Positions 51,493 through 57,349 of a stretch of 57,349 nucleotides of DNA are shown here, in pieces. The position numbers were made by a program, and so were the translations under genes. The notes beneath the pieces were generated by a model. That model searched no databases, was not told the origin of the DNA, and saw only the letters and a program-made list of their open reading frames with translations. Origin of the DNA: Clostridiales bacterium (lineage in GTDB: Bacteria > Bacillota > Clostridia > Oscillospirales > Acutalibacteraceae); contig JAHZIE010000006.1 in the NCBI GenBank assembly GCA_019419895.1, forward strand, positions 1-57,349, read 5' to 3'. Position 1 is the first letter of the stretch, and every line of letters begins with the position of its first letter.

Positions 51493-53163
51493 TTATTTGT
51501 AGCTGCGGTCATAGGCTGTCTGGGCAACCTTCAGATATTCCTCCAAGCCCATTTTCTCAAGCTCCTGCAGGTAGCTGTCCCATTCGGACAGGGGCTTGTT
51601 GCCGGTAATGAAGGCGACGGCGGTATCGTAAGCGTAGGCGTCGATTACCGTTTTCATATCGGCGATCTTCTCGCGTTCTTCTTCGGTGTATTTAATCTTA
51701 GGAACAATATTATCCGGGACATGGGGCATATAAAGCTTGGTATGCTCCAGGGTATAGTTGACCAAGCTGTCAGCTTCAGATTTTTTTCCAAGGGTAGAGG
51801 TCGCTTTGGCGTTTTCACTGGAGAGGTAGGCGGGGTTGGCTCCCTGCCAATGCTTGTTCTGCGGTTTGGACCAGATATTATTGAGGACGACCAGGGTGGG
51901 TTTAATGCCGTCGGCCTCATAAGTACCCAGATATTCGTCGCAGACCTCGGGATCGTCTGTCCAGTCAACCTCGGGTTCGCCATAACGTCCTACGGTAAAG
52001 GCGTCATAGCCAAGGAGATAATCGCCCAGTTGGAAGGCTTGCTCAGGATTTTTACAGTCCCTGGTGATATACCAGAAATCATTGGGAACAATGGGAAGTC
52101 CGGTTGCATACTGGGCGCCGTCCGGACCCTTGAGGGGCTCAAGAAGAACCATATCGCTAAGAATTTCCTCGGTGAAAGTACTGGTGCTACCGGAGGCGAC
52201 TGTTCCCGCGATTCCTCCCTCTACATTGATCAGAGCGGACAGCTGGGTGTAATCCTGGGTAAAACTCAGAGGGGAAAGGAGTCCCTCCTGGCACAATTTG
52301 TACATGTATTCCAGGCCAGCTTTCCATTCCGGACGGGTATATGCGGCATAGAGAGAACCATTGTCGTCCACATTGATATAACTTTGAGTGGGATCGGTGT
52401 AGATAAAGGCGTTCATTAAAAAAGCGAAGGGCTGTTGTCCCCAGCCGTCCTTGGATACGACTACGCCCATTTTATCCTTTTTGCCCTAACCATTGGCATC
52501 CTTTTCCAGAAATGCCATGAGAGTCTGGTAATATTCCTCTGTTGTGGTGGGAATTGGCATATTCACCTTGTCCAGCCAGGACTGGTTAATCCAAAGGCGG
52601 TATCTAGCAGAGTTCCAGTCGCTGGGACCATAGTTGAAAAGGGAATAGACATTGCCGTCGGGAAGCATCAGAGTCTTAAAGATAAAATCTCGGTCCTCCT
52701 CAGGAATATCAAGGATGTTGGGAGCTAAATCAGGATCGGTGTAATAATCGTTCAGAGGAACAAAAATACCCTTGGATGCGTAATCAAAGGCCGCGCTGTC
52801 GCCGATATTCATATTTAAAACGTCGGGAAGCTGCTGGTTAGACGACACCATAAGTGAAAATTTTGTCTTGGCGTCGTTTGTGTCGGCGGGGAGGAGCATA
52901 AATTCGATTTCGATATTGTTGTCCTCCATAATCTTTTGGCTGAAATAGTTCGTTTCATAATTTTCCACATTGGGATGGGAGGCCATTGCGATGGTAATTT
53001 TATCCATTTTGGTATCGGAGGCTTGACTGTTGGCGCCAGATGAGGTACCAGAGGAGGGCTCTGAAGAAGACGGAGCTTTGTTGCAGCCGGCAAGAACGGA
53101 TGCCAGAAGGGCGGCGGAAAGCAACCCTGCTGCTGCGGATTTCAGGAACCTGAAACCTTTCAT
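51493..53163 (-). pseudogene. Sugar ABC transporter lipoprotein, interrupted by an in-frame amber codon
   Basis: Extracellular solute-binding protein of the LplA/YtcQ type. From 53163 the frame has a lipoprotein signal (SAALLASVLAGC, lipid cysteine C27), an S/G-rich linker and the binding domain KITIAMASHPNVENYE. After EKDANG a TAG at 52486-52488 stops translation at 225 residues, but the same frame continues with GKKDKMGVVVSKDGWGQQPF to a normal end at 51493, for 556 codons in total, the usual family length. One base change (CAG or AAG to TAG) would explain it. TAG is a normal stop in this window (nusA, rpsO, prmA, rbfA), so general recoding is unlikely. Start at 53163 has AAAGGATG upstream. 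Confidence 0.88.
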
Positions 53164-53414
53164 AAATGGGATCATCCTTTCTGAAAAAAATTTGGGTGCG
53201 GCGGCTTTTTCCGTGACAACCGCTTGGATTGCTTTCAGCATAATTCCTTCGTCATATCAATACAACAGGCAATCCTTGCGGACTCCCCCACATGGTAAGA
53301 AATGGTTACTGTCAGTTTCTCCGAATACTGTCAAATCCTCCTAAATAGTGAAAAAATTGGAAAATCCCTGTTCGAAAACCTCCTGGAGGGGCCTGAAAAC
53401 AACCGGATTTTTCG
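53164..53414 (-). promoter_or_regulatory. Promoter region of the transporter operon with direct repeats
   Basis: On the reverse strand TGACAGTA occurs twice (53326-53333 and 53307-53314), 19 bases apart start to start. The first copy overlaps a TTGACA-like -35 that lacks a good -10. AraC-type activators bind such direct repeats, so this is the likely operator of the adjacent regulator. GACAGT(T/A)A also occurs in the regulator's own promoter (55873-55880). Confidence 0.5.
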
Positions 53415-53495
53415 AAAAAGGGCAGACAAATCCCTCCGGCTTCGTTCCGGGGCGGCTTCCTACAGAAAATAGAAGAAACGAATGCCGGAGGGGAT
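53415..53495 (-). terminator. Terminator of the AraC regulator gene
   Basis: A long inverted repeat (53430-53446 with 53477-53495, 17 pairs with two one-base bulges, 30-base loop) followed on the reverse strand by TTTTT near 53415-53421. It starts 26 bases past the regulator stop and separates it from the transporter operon. Confidence 0.65.
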
Positions 53496-53520
53496 GGCCT
53501 GGGAAAAGGAAAAAGAAACC

Positions 53521-55806
53521 TTATAATCTTCGGATTTCCTCCTGGTTTTTCCTCCACACGCTGGGAGAAACACCATGACGCCGGGCAAAAGCGCGGTAGA
53601 AGGTATTTTCACTTCCAAATCCGCACAACAGGCTGATGCGGGCGTTAGATTCCCCAGTCTGTATCAAAAGCTCTTCCGCCTTGGCAATACGGATATCTTC
53701 AATAAAATGCCCTAGGCTTTTGCCGGTCTGCTCCTTGATAATGGCAAACACATATTTTTCTGATATCATTAACTCGTCGGCAATAGCTTCGGCGCACAGG
53801 CCGGGATCCGCAAAATGACCTCTCACATAAGCCTCCACCTCGGTTTTCATGCGCAGCGCGCTGCTCTTCCTTCCCTCCATAATGATGCTACAGATGCTGC
53901 CCGTAACAGAGCGCAGCTTTTCCAGCTGGATTTCCGTAGAAAGATCCGCGCGGAAATCGGGAAAACGGATGGTTTCTGCCAAATTTTCTGAAGCCGTGTT
54001 GCGGGAAGCTTCTACATAAGCGTTATAAACAGCCTGGCGCAGAGTAAAGAAGAGCTGGGCATGCTCCTGCTGGGTCATTTGTCGCGTGCGTACCAACTGA
54101 GTTGTTTCCCGGAAAATCTGTTCGATAGCCTTTTCATCACCGCCGATAATGACGTCATACAGCTTGAAGGGGATGGCCAAATCAAAGCCGACAGGCCCGG
54201 AGCGGGTGCGCGGAGCTTCATAAGGATAGACACCGCTGCGCTGGATGCCGGCGTGAAGATTGACAGCGTAACAGGATTGCAGGTAAGCGGTCCGTACATT
54301 CCGTACGCCCGCGGCAATGTTGCTCATTCCAACATGGACAGTGTGTCCGCCTCCAGTAGCCCTCAAAAGCTCTGTCAGCTTTTCCTTCATTGGCTCCAGG
54401 CTGCTTGGCGATTCCCCATCTAGGAATACCAGGGCCAGGAACTCCCCATCATAGAGATTGAGGATCAGGGGGGGAGCTTGGAACAGATTGGGCAGATGTT
54501 GCTGAAGCCTGAGCAGCTGTTCCTGATTTCCGTCCGGCAGGCCCAAAGGCTCCGGCGGGGATTGACATTGGAATTTGAGTACACAGTAAAAGCTGAAATC
54601 CTGTTCAAAATAACGAAGAATTTCCTCCTCTTCCTTATGGGTGAACACGCCCATAACGAGAAGATTTTCCAGCATACAAATACGGATGGAATCATGAAGG
54701 GCCTGAATTCGCTCCATTTGCTGGGCATTGACGTCGCCAATGCGGCGGATGGCGCTGCTGACGAAGGCAATCTCATTTTTTTGACCCTGGAAGGAGGTGT
54801 TGGCGGTTTGGGCGGCGTTTTCTACCAGTCCTGCCATAGAAGAAGCTTCACGGAGAGAAAAAACAACAGAAAGGATCAGGGCGGTGGTTACCCCAAGAAG
54901 GGTAAAAAGAAGAAAGACCTGCACCATGGGAAGCAGATCATGGTAGAACTGCCGCAGAGGAATCCCTACTGTCAGCTCTAAGCCGAAGGCGCCGCTTTGC
55001 TCTGTCACGAGCAGATACTCACATCCGTTTATCGAAATTCTTTCCTGTCCTTGGGAAAGGGGAACGGAACTGTCATAGTGGCTGGACATGAGAAGAGAAC
55101 CGCTGCTGTCGGAAAGAAGAATAAGATCACCGCTTTGTTCGCCCGGACCCCAAATTTTTTGAAGAATGGTGTCACAGTCGATAATTCCTACCAGTACGCT
55201 GCTGGGATAGGTGAATTCATAGGAGGAATTATTGACCACGCAGGTAATTCCGGAAAAATTCCCCCGGCCATAGTAGCGGGAATAAATGTCTTGCTGGGAA
55301 AACAACCGGGTGGAAAACCGTTCTGACATCAGGGCCTCACGGTATTGCGCGGCGGAAATTTCCCCATATTGCAACATGCTGGGATAGACTGTCTGAAAAT
55401 TGTCCGACGAAATGTGATTGGAAATATAGATATCGTTGTCACGGAAAAGGAGAAACATCTCTACCGCGTCCGATTTCGCGACGCTGAGGCGGGAAAGCTG
55501 ATCCTGTATCTGATTCATATAGATATAATCCCCCGGCCGAGGCTCCCCGTTGACCAGAAGCAGGTTTTGAAAATTGCGTTCATGAAGAAGAAAGCTGGAG
55601 AGCTCCTGGATGGAGAGTATCTGCTCGTCAAGCTGCTGAAGGGTGTCCCTCGCATTGTTCCTGGTGGCTTGCAGAGATTTTTCATAGGTCATACGATAGG
55701 CCTCCGCCAGAAGAGGAAGCATCAATAAAAAGGAAAGGAGCAAGGGCAGCAGATACTTAAAAAACCGTCGGAAAAAAAGCGGACGTATGTCAATTTTTTT
55801 CGGCAT
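53521..55806 (-). CDS. Membrane-anchored AraC family transcriptional regulator
   Basis: A 761-residue one-component regulator with an extracytoplasmic sensor. A first membrane helix (about residues 14-35, LLPLLLSFLLMLPLLAEAY) is followed by a ~260-residue outside domain, a second helix (about 290-315, VQVFLLFTLLGVTTALILSVVF), a cytoplasmic region, and the AraC helix-turn-helix pair at the C-terminus (from about 660: VRGHFADPGLCAEAIADELMISEKYVFAIIKEQTG to LLCGFGSENTFYRAFARRHGVSPSVWRKN). This architecture is usual next to LplABC importers and likely senses the transported sugar. ATG 55806 has GGGGGTG eight bases upstream; a GTG at 55815 is an alternative. It is transcribed toward, and presumably controls, the transporter operon. 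Confidence 0.93.
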   Translation of the reverse strand: MPKKIDIRPLFFRRFFKYLLPLLLSFLLMLPLLAEAYRMTYEKSLQATRNNARDTLQQLDEQILSIQELSSFLLHERNFQNLLLVNGEPRPGDYIYMNQIQDQLSRLSVAKSDAVEMFLLFRDNDIYISNHISSDNFQTVYPSMLQYGEISAAQYREALMSERFSTRLFSQQDIYSRYYGRGNFSGITCVVNNSSYEFTYPSSVLVGIIDCDTILQKIWGPGEQSGDLILLSDSSGSLLMSSHYDSSVPLSQGQERISINGCEYLLVTEQSGAFGLELTVGIPLRQFYHDLLPMVQVFLLFTLLGVTTALILSVVFSLREASSMAGLVENAAQTANTSFQGQKNEIAFVSSAIRRIGDVNAQQMERIQALHDSIRICMLENLLVMGVFTHKEEEEILRYFEQDFSFYCVLKFQCQSPPEPLGLPDGNQEQLLRLQQHLPNLFQAPPLILNLYDGEFLALVFLDGESPSSLEPMKEKLTELLRATGGGHTVHVGMSNIAAGVRNVRTAYLQSCYAVNLHAGIQRSGVYPYEAPRTRSGPVGFDLAIPFKLYDVIIGGDEKAIEQIFRETTQLVRTRQMTQQEHAQLFFTLRQAVYNAYVEASRNTASENLAETIRFPDFRADLSTEIQLEKLRSVTGSICSIIMEGRKSSALRMKTEVEAYVRGHFADPGLCAEAIADELMISEKYVFAIIKEQTGKSLGHFIEDIRIAKAEELLIQTGESNARISLLCGFGSENTFYRAFARRHGVSPSVWRKNQEEIRRL

Positions 55807-55861
55807 TTCATACACCCCCGGCTTATAATATAATTATTTTTTTATATATTTTTATGGCATT

Positions 55862-55891
55862 ATTATGATACAGACAGTTACAGATTGTCAA
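55862..55891 (-). promoter_or_regulatory. Promoter of the AraC regulator gene
   Basis: On the reverse strand TTGACA (55891-55886), 18-base spacer, CATAAT (55867-55862). A GACAGTTA element on the + strand (55873-55880) lies inside the spacer, which would allow autoregulation. Confidence 0.7.
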
Positions 55892-56064
55892 TAGTTCCAA
55901 ATAAATTTCTTCTTGTTCAGCTGATATTGATTCACGTTTACGGAAAAAGCAAAGGAAAAGCCTCTCAGACAGGCTGGAAGGAGGAGGAGAGCTTATCCCT
56001 TTCCTGATAAATAATTATGATGTGGCTGGGAGAAAGATGCGGCGGAGAAGATTTTGACAGATGG
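55892..56064. other. Gap between AraC regulator and thioesterase terminator
   Basis: About 170 bases upstream of the regulator promoter, without further recognisable signals. Confidence 0.35.
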
Positions 56065-56114
56065 AAAAAGCCCCGCCGCTACAGCTCCTGAAGGAATCCA
56101 TAGGGCAGGGCTTT
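56065..56114 (-). terminator. Terminator of the acyl-ACP thioesterase gene
   Basis: AAAGCCC(T)GCC pairs with GGC(G)GGGCTTT, with TTTTTCC following on the reverse strand. It lies 57 bases past the stop. Confidence 0.8.
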
Positions 56115-56170
56115 CAAAGAATTGGTTTCTGCGCGGTTCTCTGAGGGCAGAAGGAGACCGCACGCTGTTT

Positions 56171-56902
56171 TTAACGGAAATAGACGGCTGCTTCAAAATG
56201 GAGCAGTTCTCCCTCTTTTCCACAGAAATAAAAGGCGTCCTTGTTGTCTGGGAAGGTCGCTCCCAAAAGCTCCATACTTTCCCCAAAGGAGAGCTCATGA
56301 TGATATGCCAGGACGAGCTTGGACAGCTTTTTTTCACGATAAAAAGACATAGGGAACTGATCGCATATAATATCGGCATATTCCGCGTTGTTGATATGCC
56401 CGTTTTGATCGCAACGGGCATAGGAGGCGGTGATTCTGCCGCGGGAGGAAAGGCTGGAAAGCCTGGGGATGGAGACATCCTGCTCCTCTTCCTTTTCATC
56501 CAAAAAGGGAAAGGGAAAGGCTTCTGGAATTTTCCGCAGAATTTTCCGGGTCTGGGTATCCACCAGAATCCAACGACCATCCACAGCGGCAAGCTCTTTC
56601 CCCTGAGAATTGTAGAAGCTGGTGTAACGCTGGTAAACAGCCCGGATAGGCGCGGAAGGTTTTGTTACTATGGTGACCGTATCCCCGGCGCAGATGTCGC
56701 CGTAAATCTCTACCGACAGCTTGGCAAGAAGAAACGCAGTGTGCGTCTCCTCATAAACGGCTGAGGTGATTCCGACAGAATTACAGTGATCATTCCCAAT
56801 CTGCTGTACCTGACGAAGGATGGCGCTGGGCTTCATATGATTCTGAAAATCACATTCACACTGGGTGATCTCAATTTGTTTGGAATAACAATGGGCAGGC
56901 AT
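56171..56902 (-). CDS. Acyl-ACP thioesterase
   Basis: Hydrolyses acyl-ACP to free fatty acid at the end of chain synthesis. The 243-residue protein carries two hot-dog domains: the first starts IEITQCECDFQNHMKPSAILRQVQQIG, the second contains RCDQNGHINNAEYADIICD with the conserved N and H of plant FatA/FatB-type enzymes. Start at 56902 is fixed by GAGGAGG seven bases upstream; an in-frame ATG at 56959 would lie in the promoter. It is a single-gene unit with its own promoter and terminator. Chain-length preference cannot be read. Confidence 0.92.
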   Translation of the reverse strand: MPAHCYSKQIEITQCECDFQNHMKPSAILRQVQQIGNDHCNSVGITSAVYEETHTAFLLAKLSVEIYGDICAGDTVTIVTKPSAPIRAVYQRYTSFYNSQGKELAAVDGRWILVDTQTRKILRKIPEAFPFPFLDEKEEEQDVSIPRLSSLSSRGRITASYARCDQNGHINNAEYADIICDQFPMSFYREKKLSKLVLAYHHELSFGESMELLGATFPDNKDAFYFCGKEGELLHFEAAVYFR

Positions 56903-56949
56903 AAGATTCCTCCTCTGTAGGCGGCATAAAGAATTTAATGTATAGCCAT

Positions 56950-56978
56950 AGTATAGCACAATTTGCGGAAAAGGGCAA
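56950..56978 (-). promoter_or_regulatory. Promoter of the acyl-ACP thioesterase gene
   Basis: On the reverse strand TTGCCC (56978-56973), 17-base spacer, TATACT (56955-56950). Confidence 0.75.
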
Positions 56979-56988
56979 AATTTGCAGG

Positions 56989-57017
56989 TAGACGGGGAAA
57001 AAAATCAGAGGTATAAT
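56989..57017 (+). promoter_or_regulatory. Promoter of the M16 peptidase gene
   Basis: TAGACG (56989-56994), 17-base spacer, TATAAT (57012-57017). Confidence 0.7.
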
Positions 57018-57088
57018 AAAAAGAAACCCGCCATAAGGACATGTTTACCAGCATGCTCCGGAATTGAAAAAAGGATTGGAATGTTGAT

Positions 57089-57349
57089 ATGATAGAGAAG
57101 CTCACTCTGCCCAACGGGCTGCGCGTATTGATGGAGCCCCTTCCCTACCTCAGAACCGCCTGCTTTGGCGTATGGGTTGCCAGCGGTGCTGTGGACGAGG
57201 AAAAGGGGAACAGTGGAATTTCCCATTTTATTGAGCATATGGCCTTTAAGGGAACCTCTCGGTATACCTCCGCCCAGTTGGCCGAGGCCATGGACAGCAT
57301 CGGCGGACAGAGCAACGCCTTCACCACTAAGGAATATCCCTGTCTTTAC
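57089..57349 (+). CDS. M16 family zinc peptidase (insulinase-like), 3' end outside window
   Basis: The first 87 residues of an M16B peptidase. The inverted zinc motif HxxEH is H46-F-I-E49-H50 (HFIEHMAFKGT), preceded by LPNGLRVLMEPLP and VASGAVDEEKGNSGISH and followed by MDSIGGQSNAFTTKEY, all typical. The ATG at 57089 follows GGATTGGA. The frame is open to the last base. In many Firmicutes an M16 peptidase (MlpA/YmxG) follows pnp, so this gene probably resumes the ancestral order after the accessory block. Confidence 0.92.
   Translation, partial: MIEKLTLPNGLRVLMEPLPYLRTACFGVWVASGAVDEEKGNSGISHFIEHMAFKGTSRYTSAQLAEAMDSIGGQSNAFTTKEYPCLY

Noticed and set aside
52486..52488. UAG decoded as pyrrolysine in the binding protein
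   Set aside because: The family has no conserved special residue there, TAG ends several housekeeping genes in the window, and no pyl gene is seen.

Overview
The window looks like a chromosomal segment of a mid-GC, anaerobic, endospore-forming Clostridia member (Oscillospirales-like by gene order and style; lineage is inferred, not tested). Support comes from a V-type ATPase, SpoVT, the Firmicutes order lepA-hemW-hrcA-grpE-dnaK-dnaJ-prmA, the Firmicutes order rimP-nusA-rnpM-ylxQ-infB-rbfA-nrnA-truB-ribF-rpsO-pnp, strong purine-rich ribosome binding sites, TTG/GTG starts, and a Lpl-type sugar ABC transporter without its own ATPase. No rRNA, tRNA, CRISPR array or intact insertion sequence was found.

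Layout. 1-3.4 kb: the end of a V-ATPase operon (ntpA partial, ntpB, ntpD). 3.5-4.3 kb: a reverse DUF1638 gene. 4.6-13.5 kb: lepA, hemW and the CIRCE-controlled heat-shock operon. 13.8-15.5 kb: a PadR/DUF2812 pair that separates dnaJ from prmA. 15.6-19.3 kb: prmA, a candidate small RNA with a C-rich loop, spoVT, and a small AT-rich patch holding a damaged XRE regulator divergent from two tiny genes. 19.3-31.3 kb: mixed housekeeping genes (fructose-bisphosphate aldolase, RlmD-type methyltransferase, glycosyltransferase, LURP-one protein, SNF symporter, two MATE pumps, an orphan microcompartment shell gene, lysA). 31.4-42.9 kb: the translation/RNA operon from rimP to pnp. 42.9-57.0 kb: an accessory block. 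57.1 kb to the end: the start of an M16 peptidase, a common pnp neighbour in Firmicutes, so the accessory block appears to be inserted at a conserved junction.

The accessory block is centred on a reverse-strand cluster: a membrane-anchored AraC regulator, a lipoprotein solute-binding protein, two permeases, an ADP-ribosylglycohydrolase-like protein and two uroporphyrinogen-decarboxylase-family proteins. One of these proteins keeps the full zinc ligand set (HxC and a distant C) of corrinoid methyltransferases. A plausible reading is uptake of a small glycoside, cleavage of its glycosidic bond, then methyl transfer or another C1 step. The substrate is unknown.

Three reading-frame lesions stand out. 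infB loses its family C-terminus by a frameshift exactly where the fMet-tRNA recognition residues should be. The solute-binding protein has an in-frame amber codon. The XRE regulator carries two compensating frameshifts that scramble its DNA-binding helices. Each could be real or an assembly error, and each can be checked by re-reading the locus.
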